Translations under genes and position numbers: made by a program
Assembly (NCBI RefSeq): GCF_034008315.1
Contig: NZ_CP125377.1
Coordinates: 880,001-944,000 of the forward strand
Length of the DNA stretch: 64,000 nucleotides
Origin: Pseudomonas sp. P8_241
Lineage (GTDB): Bacteria; Pseudomonadota; Gammaproteobacteria; Pseudomonadales; Pseudomonadaceae
Reading direction: 5' to 3'
The notes under the pieces: generated by a model
Told to the model about the DNA's origin: nothing
Database searches by the model: none
What the model saw: only the letters and a program-made list of their open reading frames with translations
Shown here: positions 11,673 through 19,916 of the stretch, in pieces
Numbering within the stretch: position 1 is the first letter of the stretch
How the letters are laid out: the number at the start of each line of letters is the position of its first letter

Positions 11673-12620
11673 TCAGTCGGCGAACCGAATCTCCCGGCTC
11701 TCACCCATCAACAGTGCCTGATTACGCTCGGTCACCTCCCGGATGTAATCCCACAGCAGGGTGATCCGCTTGAGCTTCCTCAGGTCCTCGCGACAGTACA
11801 TCCAGAACTGCCGGGTGATGTTGATCTCCTGCGGCAATACCGGCAGCAAACGCGGATCCTGGGCGGCGAGGAAGCAGGGCAGGATCGCCAGTGAGCGGCC
11901 CTGCTGCGCCGCCACGAACTGCGCGATCACGCTGGTACTGCGCAAGTTGGCGCTGGCACCGGGCAAGACGTTTGCCAGATACAGCAGCTCCGAGCTGAAC
12001 GCCAGATCGTCGACGTAGCTGATAAACGAATGTTTGGCCAAGTCGGTGGATCGGCTGATCGGTGGGTGGTTGTCGAGATAGTCCTGGGTCGCGTACAGCT
12101 GCAATCGGTAGTCGCACAGTTTGCAGCAGACGTATGGACCATGCTCCGGGCGCTCCAGGGCGATGACGATGTCGGCCTCGCGCTTGGACAGGCTGATGAA
12201 GTGCGGCAGCGGCAGGATATCCACCGAGATCGCCGGGTAGGTGTCGATGAAGTGGCTCAGCTGCGGCGTGATGAAAAACGTGCCGAAGCCTTCGGTGCAG
12301 CCCATGCGCACGTGGCCCGATAGCGCCACGCCGGAGCCGGACACCTGCTCGCACGCCATGTGCAGGGTGCTTTCAATCGACTCCGCGTAACCCATCAACC
12401 GTTGGCCTTCGGCGGTCAGGACGAAGCCGCTGGTCCGGGACTTCTCGAACAGCAAAGTGCCCAGTGCGGCCTCCAGCGAACTGATGCGCCGAGACACGGT
12501 GGTGTAGTCGACCGCCAGGCGCTTGGCGGCAGTGCTGGCCTTGCGGGTGCGGGCGACTTCCAGAAAAAACTTGAGGTCATCCCAGTTCAGTGAACCGAGG
12601 GAGGTGATGTTTTTTTGCAT
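11673..12620 (-). CDS. LysR-family regulator, probable regulator of mmsAB
   Basis: This is a LysR-type activator of about 315 residues. The N-terminal winged helix reads LKFFLEVARTRKASTAAKRL...VSRRISSLE, followed by an effector-binding domain. The ATG at 12620 (MQKNITSLGSLNWDDLK) is preferred over one at 12662, which adds an unusual lysine/asparagine-rich tail. It is divergent from mmsA across a 150-bp gap. That layout is typical of a LysR regulator controlling its neighbour, so a role in valine/3-hydroxyisobutyrate catabolism is inferred. In P. aeruginosa the mmsAB regulator is an AraC-type protein (MmsR), so this would be a different regulator type. Confidence 0.88.
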   Translation of the reverse strand: MQKNITSLGSLNWDDLKFFLEVARTRKASTAAKRLAVDYTTVSRRISSLEAALGTLLFEKSRTSGFVLTAEGQRLMGYAESIESTLHMACEQVSGSGVALSGHVRMGCTEGFGTFFITPQLSHFIDTYPAISVDILPLPHFISLSKREADIVIALERPEHGPYVCCKLCDYRLQLYATQDYLDNHPPISRSTDLAKHSFISYVDDLAFSSELLYLANVLPGASANLRSTSVIAQFVAAQQGRSLAILPCFLAAQDPRLLPVLPQEINITRQFWMYCREDLRKLKRITLLWDYIREVTERNQALLMGESREIRFAD

Positions 12621-12770
12621 GTTGGACCGGTTTTTATGTGCGTTCTTATTAGAAGTTTGCACATCTATACTCCAAAAACAGTCCGTTAACCAATTCGCGG
12701 CACACGCCTCATCTCAAGGCGACTTTCTCGCCTTGGCTCCCCTGATAACAACAACGTCCAGGTGACCCAC
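12621..12770. promoter_or_regulatory. Divergent promoter region between LysR gene and mmsA
   Basis: This 150-bp AT-richer gap lies between two divergent starts and must hold both promoters and the likely LysR operator. A TATACT hexamer at 12,666-12,671 could be a -10 box for mmsA, but no good -35 is paired with it. The mmsA ribosome-binding site AGGTGA is at 12,760-12,765. Confidence 0.4.
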
Positions 12771-14297
12771 ATGAACGCATCGCTTACGCCCAACGACACT
12801 ACCGTACAAAAGGTCAAATTGTTGATCGACGGCGAGTGGGTCGAGTCCAGATCCACCGAGTGGCACGACATCATCAACCCGGCGACCCAGCAAGTGCTGG
12901 CCAAAGTGCCGTTTGCAACCGCCGACGAAGTCGACGCGGCCATCAGCGCCGCCCATCGCGCCTTCCAGACCTGGAAACTCACGCCCATCGGTGCGCGGAT
13001 GCGCATCATGCTCAAGCTCCAGGCGCTGATTCGCGAGCACTCCAAGCGCATCGCCGTGGTGCTGAGCGCCGAACAGGGCAAAACCATTGCCGACGCGGAA
13101 GGCGACATTTTCCGTGGGCTGGAAGTGGTCGAGCACGCTTGCTCCATCGGCAGCCTGCAAATGGGCGAGTTCGCCGAAAACGTCGCTGGCGGCGTCGACA
13201 CCTACACCCTGCGCCAGCCCATCGGCGTATGCGCCGGCATCACACCGTTCAACTTCCCGGCGATGATTCCGCTGTGGATGTTCCCGATGGCCATCGCCTG
13301 CGGTAATACCTTCGTACTCAAGCCGTCCGAACAGGACCCGATGTCGACCATGCTGCTGGTGGAACTGGCCATCGAGGCCGGCGTTCCGGCCGGTGTGCTC
13401 AACGTCGTGCACGGCGGCAAGGACGTGGTGGACGCACTCTGCACCCACAAGGACATCAAGGCTGTGTCCTTCGTCGGCTCGACTGCGGTCGGTACGCACG
13501 TTTACGACCTGGCCGGTAAGCACGGCAAGCGCGTGCAATCGATGATGGGCGCCAAGAACCACGCCGTGGTGCTGCCGGACGCCAATCGCGAACAAGCGCT
13601 GAATGCATTGGTGGGTGCCGGTTTTGGTGCTGCCGGTCAACGTTGCATGGCTACTTCGGTAGTGGTGTTGGTCGGCGCGGCCAAGCAATGGCTGCCTGAT
13701 CTGAAAGCGCTGGCACAGAAACTCAAAGTGAATGCGGGCAGCGAGGCGGGTACCGACGTCGGTCCGGTGATCTCGAAAAAAGCCAAGGCGCGGATTCTTG
13801 ATCTGATCGAAAGCGGCATCAAGGAAGGCGCCAAACTGGAACTGGACGGTCGTGAGATTTCGGTTCCCGGCTACGAGAAGGGTAACTTTGTCGGCCCGAC
13901 CCTGTTCTCCGGCGTGACCACCGATATGCAGATCTACACCCAGGAAATCTTCGGCCCGGTGCTGGTGGTGCTGGAAGTCGCGACGCTCGATGAGGCGATT
14001 GCCATGGTCAACGCCAACCCGTTCGGCAACGGCACGGGCCTGTTCACCCAGAGCGGTGCGGCAGCGCGTAAATTCCAGAGTGAAATCGACGTCGGCCAGG
14101 TCGGTATCAACATCCCGATTCCGGTGCCGGTGCCGTTCTTCAGCTTCACCGGTTCCCGTGGTTCCAAGCTTGGCGACCTCGGTCCGTATGGCAAGCAAGT
14201 GGTGCAGTTCTACACTCAGACCAAGACTGTCACCAGCCGCTGGTTCGATGACGACAGCGTCAATGACGGTGTGAATACCACCATCAACCTGCGATAA
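12771..14297 (+). CDS. mmsA: CoA-acylating methylmalonate-semialdehyde dehydrogenase
   Basis: MmsA oxidises methylmalonate semialdehyde to propionyl-CoA (and malonate semialdehyde to acetyl-CoA) with NAD+ and CoA, the last step of valine catabolism. It is about 508 residues of the aldehyde dehydrogenase fold. Landmarks are [14 protein letters not shown], the motif SFVGSTAVG, and the catalytic cysteine in [11 protein letters not shown] (about residue 292). ATG 12771 is preferred to the GTG at 12762, because the GTG overlaps what looks like the ribosome-binding site AGGTGA. mmsB follows after 10 nt, so the two form an operon. Confidence 0.95.
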   Translation: MNASLTPNDTTVQKVKLLIDGEWVESRSTEWHDIINPATQQVLAKVPFATADEVDAAISAAHRAFQTWKLTPIGARMRIMLKLQALIREHSKRIAVVLSAEQGKTIADAEGDIFRGLEVVEHACSIGSLQMGEFAENVAGGVDTYTLRQPIGVCAGITPFNFPAMIPLWMFPMAIACGNTFVLKPSEQDPMSTMLLVELAIEAGVPAGVLNVVHGGKDVVDALCTHKDIKAVSFVGSTAVGTHVYDLAGKHGKRVQSMMGAKNHAVVLPDANREQALNALVGAGFGAAGQRCMATSVVVLVGAAKQWLPDLKALAQKLKVNAGSEAGTDVGPVISKKAKARILDLIESGIKEGAKLELDGREISVPGYEKGNFVGPTLFSGVTTDMQIYTQEIFGPVLVVLEVATLDEAIAMVNANPFGNGTGLFTQSGAAARKFQSEIDVGQVGINIPIPVPVPFFSFTGSRGSKLGDLGPYGKQVVQFYTQTKTVTSRWFDDDSVNDGVNTTINLR

Positions 14298-14307
14298 GGA
14301 GCCGGAC

Positions 14308-15195
14308 ATGAAAATCGCTTTTATCGGTCTCGGCAACATGGGCGCGCCGATGGCGCGCAACCTGATCAAGGCCGGCCATTCCTTGCGCCTGGTCGACCTG
14401 AACAAAACCGTGCTGGCAGAGCTTGAACAACTGGGCGGCAGCATCAGCGCGTCGGCCCGGGAAGCGGCAGAGGGCGCGGAACTGGTGATCACCATGCTGC
14501 CCGCCGCCGTTCACGTGCGCAGCGTCTGGTTGGGTGAGGACGGTGTGCTCGCGGGTATCGGAAAAGGCGTGCCGGCCGTGGATTGCAGCACTATCGATCC
14601 GCAGACTGCACGCGATGTGGCGGCTGCCGCTGCCAAACAGGGTGTGGCCATGGCCGATGCACCGGTTTCCGGTGGCACGGGTGGTGCGGCGGCCGGGACG
14701 TTGACCTTCATGGTCGGCGCTTCCCCGGAACTGTTCGCCACGCTGCAACCGGTACTCGCACAAATGGGCCGCAACATCGTCCATTGCGGGGAGGTCGGCA
14801 CCGGGCAAATCGCTAAAATCTGCAACAACCTGCTGCTGGGGATTTCCATGGTCGGCGTCAGCGAAGCCATGGCACTTGGCGATGCATTGGGCATCGACAC
14901 CAAGGTGCTGGCGGGGATCATCAACAGCTCCACCGGGCGTTGCTGGAGTTCGGAAATGTACAACCCGTGGCCGGGCATCGTCGAAACGGCGCCCGCCTCG
15001 CGCGGTTACACCGGTGGTTTCGGTGCCGAGCTGATGCTCAAGGATCTGGGGCTGGCGACCGAAGCGGCGCGCCAGGCACACCAGCCGGTGGTGCTGGGTG
15101 CGGTGGCTCAGCAGTTGTATCAGGCGATGAGCTTGCGCGGGGAGGGAGGTCAGGATTTCTCGGCGATCATCAACGGCTATCGTAAGCCGCAGTAA
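14308..15195 (+). CDS. mmsB: 3-hydroxyisobutyrate dehydrogenase
   Basis: MmsB oxidises 3-hydroxyisobutyrate to methylmalonate semialdehyde with NAD+, feeding MmsA. It has 295 residues. The N-terminal Rossmann motif is IGLGNMGAPMARNL, the substrate-binding stretch is DAPVSGGTGGAAAGTL, and the catalytic lysine is in GQIAKICNN (about K170). The ribosome-binding site AAGGAG lies at 14,297-14,302, at the end of mmsA. The family signature and the pairing with mmsA make the assignment firm. Confidence 0.95.
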   Translation: MKIAFIGLGNMGAPMARNLIKAGHSLRLVDLNKTVLAELEQLGGSISASAREAAEGAELVITMLPAAVHVRSVWLGEDGVLAGIGKGVPAVDCSTIDPQTARDVAAAAAKQGVAMADAPVSGGTGGAAAGTLTFMVGASPELFATLQPVLAQMGRNIVHCGEVGTGQIAKICNNLLLGISMVGVSEAMALGDALGIDTKVLAGIINSSTGRCWSSEMYNPWPGIVETAPASRGYTGGFGAELMLKDLGLATEAARQAHQPVVLGAVAQQLYQAMSLRGEGGQDFSAIINGYRKPQ

Positions 15196-15252
15196 AGGAT
15201 ATTTTCGGGAATCCGCGTCGGGCGGGTTTCCGGTTTTTTATCTGGCAGAAAG

Positions 15253-15329
15253 AAAAGATCGCAGCCTTCGGCAGCTCCTACGGGGTGCATACATTCCCCT
15301 GTAGGAGCTGCCGAAGGCTGCGATCTTTT
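15253..15329. repeat. REPIN: 29-bp perfect inverted repeat, probable bidirectional terminator
   Basis: Arms 15,253-15,281 and 15,301-15,329 are perfect reverse complements over 29 bp, with the core GATCGCAGCCTTCGGCAGCT. The spacer is 19 bp. The arms begin with A-rich and end with T-rich bases, so the hairpin can terminate transcription from both the mmsAB operon and the convergent cupin gene. The same family is at 18,728-18,793. Confidence 0.9.
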
Positions 15330-15335
15330 GCTTTA

Positions 15336-15680
15336 TCAGGCAAACACGAAATATTTGCGCACGGTCTCCACCACTTCCCACGTACCTTTCATTCCCGGCT
15401 CGATGACAAAAATATCCCCGGCGCGCAGGTGGATCGGGGCCATGCCTTCGGGTGTGATGATGCAGTAGCCTTCCTGGAAGTGGCAGTACTCCCACTTCAC
15501 GTATTCCACGTACCACTTGCCCGGCGTGCAGATCCAGGTGCCCATGATCTTGCTGCCGTCTTCGCTGGTATAGGCGTTGAGGTTGACGGTGTGCGGGTCG
15601 CCTTCGAGCTTTTCCCATTTGCAGGCATCGAGAACGGGCAGCGGGTGAGTGTCGCGAAGAACGGTGATCGGTGCGGTCAT
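15336..15680 (-). CDS. Cupin-domain protein (DUF861/EutQ-like)
   Basis: This small single-domain cupin has about 114 residues. The cupin stretch GKWYVEYVKWEYCHFQEGYCIITPEG...HLRAGDIFVIEPGMKGTWEV matches the DUF861/cupin_3 family, which includes ureidoglycine aminohydrolase-like and EutQ-like proteins. The classic metal-binding histidines are largely absent (H60-like position is E/C). The ATG at 15680 has GGAG upstream, while a longer frame from 15719 lacks one. It is convergent with mmsB across a REPIN and next to a LysR gene. The substrate is unknown. Confidence 0.8.
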   Translation of the reverse strand: MTAPITVLRDTHPLPVLDACKWEKLEGDPHTVNLNAYTSEDGSKIMGTWICTPGKWYVEYVKWEYCHFQEGYCIITPEGMAPIHLRAGDIFVIEPGMKGTWEVVETVRKYFVFA

Positions 15681-15765
15681 GATGACTCCGGGCAGTGGGT
15701 GCTGGAACTGAAGTCGCACCCTATAGCGCGGGTCTGCTCAGCAGTTGTCTGTGCTCGACACTGAG

Positions 15766-16677
15766 CTATCCAGAAACGCAGTGAGCCGGGGTTGCGGGCA
15801 GTGTCAGGACATCCAGCAATGCCTTGGCGTAAGGGGCAAGCGTCGTGAAGTCTCGTGCGCAGAGTAAAAGTTTTCGCTGCGCCCAAGGCTCTTGCAGGGT
15901 TATTTGCTTCAGCGCAGATTCACCGAGCCAACGTTCGATGGCTGCAACCGGCACGATCCCAAGCCCGGCTCCCCGGGCCACCATGCGCATGACCCCTTCG
16001 AACCCATCGGCACGGATACGGATCTGCAGGCGCAACCCGGCGTGCAGTGCCTGTTCCTCCAGGTACACGGCCAGTGCACTGTTGGCGTTCAGGCCGATGT
16101 AGTCGTGATGCAGGGTGTCGGTGAAGCTCAGGGGCGCGGTGTTTGCGAGTGGGTGATCCCGGGGCATGATCAGTACCAGCGGATCGGCGCGAAACGGGCG
16201 GGTTTGCAAGTCATGGGTGTCTACCGCGTCCGAGACAATGCCGAGCTCCGCCGCACCCTGGCGCAAGGCATGAGTGATGCGCGTGCTGGGTAGCTCTTGC
16301 AGGTCGATGTCGAGGTTGGGATGGTCGCGCAGGAAATCCGCGAGCAGCTCCGGGAGGTACTCGGTGATCGCTGTGGTGTTGCACAGCAATCGAACCTGGC
16401 CTTTGACACCCTTGGCGTATTCGGCCAGCTCTTGTTGCATGCGATCGGCCTGTTGCAACAGCACTCGCGCATGTTGTGTCAGGGCATTACCCGCTGAAGT
16501 CGGACTGACACCGCGCCGATTGCGCTCGAGAAGCGCGATACCCAAGGATGCTTCCATTGCACGGATCCGCGCGCTGGCCGCCGCCAGGGATAAATGACTG
16601 CGGGCGGCGCCGGCGGTGATGTTGCCGGTCTCGAGGATGTTCAGATAGAGGCGAAGGTCGGTCAGGTCGAAGTGCAT
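15766..16677 (-). CDS. LysR-family transcriptional regulator
   Basis: This LysR regulator has about 303 residues starting MHFDLTDLRLYLNILETGNI. The helix-turn-helix reads ITAGAARSHLSLAAASARIRAMEASLG, and a periplasmic-binding-like effector domain follows. The start at 16677 is preferred over 16725 because the family begins just before the helix-turn-helix. It is divergent from the TauE/SafE gene at 16875, so the permease is a likely target (inference). A REPIN lies in the gap. Confidence 0.86.
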   Translation of the reverse strand: MHFDLTDLRLYLNILETGNITAGAARSHLSLAAASARIRAMEASLGIALLERNRRGVSPTSAGNALTQHARVLLQQADRMQQELAEYAKGVKGQVRLLCNTTAITEYLPELLADFLRDHPNLDIDLQELPSTRITHALRQGAAELGIVSDAVDTHDLQTRPFRADPLVLIMPRDHPLANTAPLSFTDTLHHDYIGLNANSALAVYLEEQALHAGLRLQIRIRADGFEGVMRMVARGAGLGIVPVAAIERWLGESALKQITLQEPWAQRKLLLCARDFTTLAPYAKALLDVLTLPATPAHCVSG

Positions 16678-16713
16678 CGGCAGCCTCAAGTTCGTTGTTG
16701 GACGGACCGGCAA

Positions 16714-16773
16714 CTTCGCTGGCAAGCCAGTACCTGCAGGCGATCAAATCCAGGAACTGGCTTGCCAGCGAAG
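16714..16773. repeat. REPIN (TTCGCTGGCAAGCCAG family)
   Basis: Inverted arms TTCGCTGGCAAGCCAGT (about 16,715-16,731) and ACTGGCTTGCCAGCGAA (about 16,756-16,772) lie in the gap between the divergent LysR and permease genes. Each arm also contains the palindrome CTGGCAAGCCAG. It is a second REP family, distinct from the GATCGCAGCC elements. Confidence 0.8.
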
Positions 16774-16874
16774 ACGTCATTAGCCGCGATACTATTTCAG
16801 TCTCTGTATAAACAAGAGGCAGCCTCAGTATATGGCAGATTTTCAACCGTCCCGGCCGGGCTCACCATAGTCCC

Positions 16875-17639
16875 ATGAATACACTCGCATCCTTCTACCA
16901 AAACCTCGGTCTGGCCCTGTCACTGCTGGTGATCGTGACTTTCCTCCTGGCCGGCATGGTCAAAGGTGTGATCGGCCTTGGCCTGCCGACCATCGCCATG
17001 GGGCTGCTTGGTCTGGCTATGGCTCCGTCGCAGGCTGCGGCGTTGTTGATCATTCCCGCGACCTTGACCAACCTCTGGCAACTGGCTTTCGGTGGGCATC
17101 TGCCGGGGCTGCTCAAACGGTTGTGGCCGATGTTGCTGGCGATCTTCATCGGCACCGCGGCAGGCACCTTGTGGATCGGCATGGCCGATGGACATTGGAT
17201 GGTGCGGGGATTGGGCGCGGCGTTGTTGCTCTATGCGTTGAGCGGATTGTTCCTGCCTTTACTGCGTGTCAGTGAACGCAATGAAGGATGGCTCGGGCCG
17301 TTGTGCGGCGTGCTGACCGGCGTCATCACCTCGGCCACGGGTGTGTTCGTGATTCCGGCGGTGCCGTATCTGCAAGCCCTGGGTTTGAGCAAGGATGAGC
17401 AGGTGCAGGCCCTCGGCCTCTCGTTCACCGTCTCGACCCTGGCGCTCGCGGGTGGGCTGTTATGGCGCGGCGAACTCGGTGGGGGCGAGTTGAGTGCATC
17501 AATGCTGGCGCTGATCCCGGCCATGCTGGGCATGTGGCTGGGACAATCGCTGCGCCAGCGAATCAGCGCCGTGTTGTTCAAGCGCGTATTTTTTCTAGGC
17601 CTGGCCTTGCTTGGTGGCCATTTGCTTGTCAGCGGCTAG
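16875..17639 (+). CDS. TauE/SafE-family (TSUP) membrane permease
   Basis: This inner-membrane protein has 254 residues and about eight hydrophobic segments, with the two-fold TSUP repeat pattern GMVKGVIGLGLPTIAMGLL (residues 27-45) and GVLTGVITSATGVFVIPAVPYLQALG. The family exports or imports sulfonates, sulfite or organic anions, and the substrate here is not evident. It is divergent from a LysR gene. Its 3' end overlaps the convergent monooxygenase-like gene by 11 bp. Confidence 0.88.
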   Translation: MNTLASFYQNLGLALSLLVIVTFLLAGMVKGVIGLGLPTIAMGLLGLAMAPSQAAALLIIPATLTNLWQLAFGGHLPGLLKRLWPMLLAIFIGTAAGTLWIGMADGHWMVRGLGAALLLYALSGLFLPLLRVSERNEGWLGPLCGVLTGVITSATGVFVIPAVPYLQALGLSKDEQVQALGLSFTVSTLALAGGLLWRGELGGGELSASMLALIPAMLGMWLGQSLRQRISAVLFKRVFFLGLALLGGHLLVSG

Positions 17640-17943
17640 CGGACGACGGGCTGATCATTTCGATGGCGCGGATCTCGAAGTCCCGTTCCAGGTACTCATC
17701 GCGCTGATCCAGAAACTGTTTCATGTGCGGCAGATTCGAGTGCACATCGAGATGGGCCTGGGATTGCCAGATCTCATAAAAGATGAACAGCGACGGGTCC
17801 TGTTTGTCCCGCAGCATGTGGTATTCGATGCAGCCGGGCTCGGCGCGACTCGCTTCTACATAACGACTGAAAAACGTTTCAAAAGCGTCGGATTTTTCCG
17901 GGCGGGTCTTGGCGTGCAGGATAAAGCCTTGGATTTCACTCAT
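17629..17943 (-). CDS. Antibiotic biosynthesis monooxygenase (ABM)-fold protein
   Basis: This 104-residue protein has the ABM ferredoxin-like fold: MSEIQGFILHAKTRPEK at the N-terminus, then EASRAEPGCIEYHMLRD, FYEIWQSQAHLDVHSNLPHM and the C-terminal strand. Relatives include YgiN-type quinol monooxygenases and stress-linked proteins. YgiN lies next to mdaB in E. coli, and here the gene is divergent from an mdaB homologue at 18106. That supports a role in quinone redox cycling. ATG 17943 has AAGGTGA upstream, and a TTG one codon earlier is less likely. Confidence 0.85.
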   Translation of the reverse strand: MSEIQGFILHAKTRPEKSDAFETFFSRYVEASRAEPGCIEYHMLRDKQDPSLFIFYEIWQSQAHLDVHSNLPHMKQFLDQRDEYLERDFEIRAIEMISPSSASR

Positions 17944-18105
17944 CAAAAAATCACCTTGAACTCAGAATTGACCAAATTCTAAGTCAATAATAAACAGTTG
18001 ATTCGTGCGTATTGGTCAAATGAGTTTTGCCGCTTCGCCGCTTACTCCGCGTGAGTCGGATCGATATTCTGCCGCCATCGAATTCAACTCTTCCCGAGAT
18101 CCCCC

Positions 18106-18696
18106 ATGAAAAAAGTCCTGTTACTCAACGGCGGCAAAAAATTCGCCCACTCCGATGGCCGCTACAACACCACCCTGCATGAAGCCGCTTTGAGCGTTCT
18201 GGATCGTGGCGGTGTTGATATCAAAACCACCTTTATCGACGAAGGCTATGACATCGCCGAAGAAGTGGCCAAGTTCCTCTGGGCCGATGTGATCATTTAC
18301 CAGATGCCCGGATGGTGGATGGGCGCGCCGTGGACCGTGAAGAAGTACATCGATGAAGTCTTCACCGAAGGTCATGGCAGCCTTTACGCCAGCGACGGCC
18401 GCACACGTTCGGATGCTTCGCAGAAGTACGGCAGCGGGGGCCTGATCCACGGCAAGCAATACATGCTGTCGCTGACCTGGAACGCACCGCAGCAAGCCTT
18501 CGACGACCCGGCTGACTTCTTCGAAGCCAAGGGTGTAGACGCGGTGTACTTTCCGTTCCACAAGGCCAACGAATTCCTCGGCATGACCCGTTTGCCGACA
18601 TTCCTGTGTGTCGATGTGATGAAACGCCCGAACATTGACGCCGATGTGGTCCGTTACGAGCAGCATTTGACCGAGGTGTTTGGTCTCAAGGCCTGA
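18106..18696 (+). CDS. mdaB: NAD(P)H quinone oxidoreductase, MdaB-like flavodoxin-fold protein
   Basis: This 196-residue flavodoxin-fold enzyme is predicted to reduce quinones by two electrons using FAD and NADPH in the cytoplasm. The start MKKVLLLNGGKKFAHSDGRY, the segment IYQMPGWWMGAPWTVKKYIDEVF and LSLTWNAPQQAFDD are characteristic of MdaB. The length fits (E. coli MdaB has 193). The ABM-fold gene is divergent upstream and a LysR gene follows on the same strand after a REPIN. Confidence 0.9.
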   Translation: MKKVLLLNGGKKFAHSDGRYNTTLHEAALSVLDRGGVDIKTTFIDEGYDIAEEVAKFLWADVIIYQMPGWWMGAPWTVKKYIDEVFTEGHGSLYASDGRTRSDASQKYGSGGLIHGKQYMLSLTWNAPQQAFDDPADFFEAKGVDAVYFPFHKANEFLGMTRLPTFLCVDVMKRPNIDADVVRYEQHLTEVFGLKA

Positions 18697-18727
18697 CACT
18701 CGGCTACTATCCGGTGCAACGGCTGAA

Positions 18728-18793
18728 AAGATCGCAGCCTTCGGCAACTCCTGCAGGTGTCGATCCGTTGTGACTGCCGAAGGCTGCGATCTT
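18728..18793. repeat. REPIN (GATCGCAGCCTTCGGC family)
   Basis: AAGATCGCAGCCTTCGGCA (18,728-18,746) and its exact reverse complement (18,775-18,793) are separated by 28 bp. It is the same family as 15,253-15,329. It lies after mdaB and probably ends its transcript. Confidence 0.85.
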
Positions 18794-18817
18794 GCCGATC
18801 CGGGAAAGAGGACACAC

Positions 18818-19729
18818 GTGAAAGCCAGATCCGATGAGTTGCAGATTTTCGTCTGCGTGATTGAGTGCGGATCGATTTCTGCAGCGGCCGAACAGGTCGG
18901 GCAAACACCCTCGGCGGTCAGCCGTACGCTGTCGCGGCTGGAAGCCAAACTCGATACCACGCTGATCAACCGCACCACGCGACGCATGGACCTGACCGAG
19001 GAGGGCAAGTATTTCTTCGAGCACGCCAAGCTGATTCTCGATCAGATGGATGAGCTCGAAGAGCGCCTGACCTCACGCCAGCAAACGCCGTCCGGACGCT
19101 TGCGGATCAACGCCGCGTCACCGTTCATGCTGCACGCCATCGTGCCCTACGTCGCTGAATTCCGCCGGCTCTACCCGGACATCCAGCTCGAACTCAACAG
19201 CAACGACCTGATCATCGATCTGCTGGAGCAAAGCACCGACATCGCCATCCGCATTGGCACCCTGACCGATTCCACGTTGCACGCCAGATCTCTGGGCTGC
19301 AGCCCGCTGCACATTGTCGCCAGCCCGGCCTATCTGGAAAAACACGGTAACCCAACGGCGGTGGCGGATCTTGCCGAACATACTTTGCTGGGCTTCACCC
19401 AGAACGAAGGCCTGAACCAATGGCCGCTGCGTTATGTCCATGGCGACCGCTGGCCGATCCAGGCTTCGCTCAGCGCTTCCAGCGGTGAGACCATTCGCCA
19501 TTTGGCGTTGGAGGGGCAGGGCATTGCCTGCCTGTCGCATTACATGACTATCGAAGACATTCGTGCCGGACGACTGAAAGTGCTGCTGGCGGAATTCAAC
19601 AGCGGTTATCGCCAGCCAATTAACGCGGTGTATTACCGCAACTCGCAATTGGCGCTGCGGATTCAATGTTTCCTGGACTTTATCCAGGGAAAATTGGCGG
19701 CGTATGCGTCGGCAGATTTCAGTGGTTGA
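18818..19729 (+). CDS. LysR-family transcriptional regulator
   Basis: This LysR regulator has about 303 residues. It reads SDELQIFVCVIECGSISAAAEQVGQTPSAVSRTLSRLEAKL, then RTTRRMDLTEEG and an effector domain. The start is GTG at 18818, with AAAGAGGA 5-6 nt upstream. A longer frame back to 18680 would run through the REPIN and is rejected. The sequence resembles the DmlR/YafC-like group. The target may be the adjacent mdaB (inference). Confidence 0.87.
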   Translation: MKARSDELQIFVCVIECGSISAAAEQVGQTPSAVSRTLSRLEAKLDTTLINRTTRRMDLTEEGKYFFEHAKLILDQMDELEERLTSRQQTPSGRLRINAASPFMLHAIVPYVAEFRRLYPDIQLELNSNDLIIDLLEQSTDIAIRIGTLTDSTLHARSLGCSPLHIVASPAYLEKHGNPTAVADLAEHTLLGFTQNEGLNQWPLRYVHGDRWPIQASLSASSGETIRHLALEGQGIACLSHYMTIEDIRAGRLKVLLAEFNSGYRQPINAVYYRNSQLALRIQCFLDFIQGKLAAYASADFSG

Positions 19730-19759
19730 TTTTAATTTCGCTTGAGACCGCGTCATCGT

Positions 19760-19827
19760 TCATCGCGGGCAAGCCACGCTCCCACAGGAACTCGCGTTCT
19801 TTGTAGGAGCGAGCTTGCTCGCGATGG
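19760..19827. repeat. REP elements, two diverged copies in inverted orientation
   Basis: CATCGCGGGCAAGCCACGCTCCCACAGG (written from 19,761) is followed by the opposite-facing GTAGGAGCGAGCTTGCTCGCGATGG near 19,803-19,827. The two arms belong to the same broad family but differ at several positions. It lies between a LysR gene and the SulP gene. Confidence 0.75.
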
Positions 19828-19916
19828 CGTTTCCAGGGTCTCAACAACTGGCCGGGTCGCCCACGATTCCGTAACATCCGCACACTCTTTTCGCGACTTC
19901 CTGCATGCGGTCTTCC

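Noticed and set aside
12714..14495. 593-codon open frame on the minus strand opposite mmsA
   Set aside because: It is a shadow of GC-rich codons. mmsA on the other strand is a clear family member and the antisense product is His/Arg-rich without any known domain.
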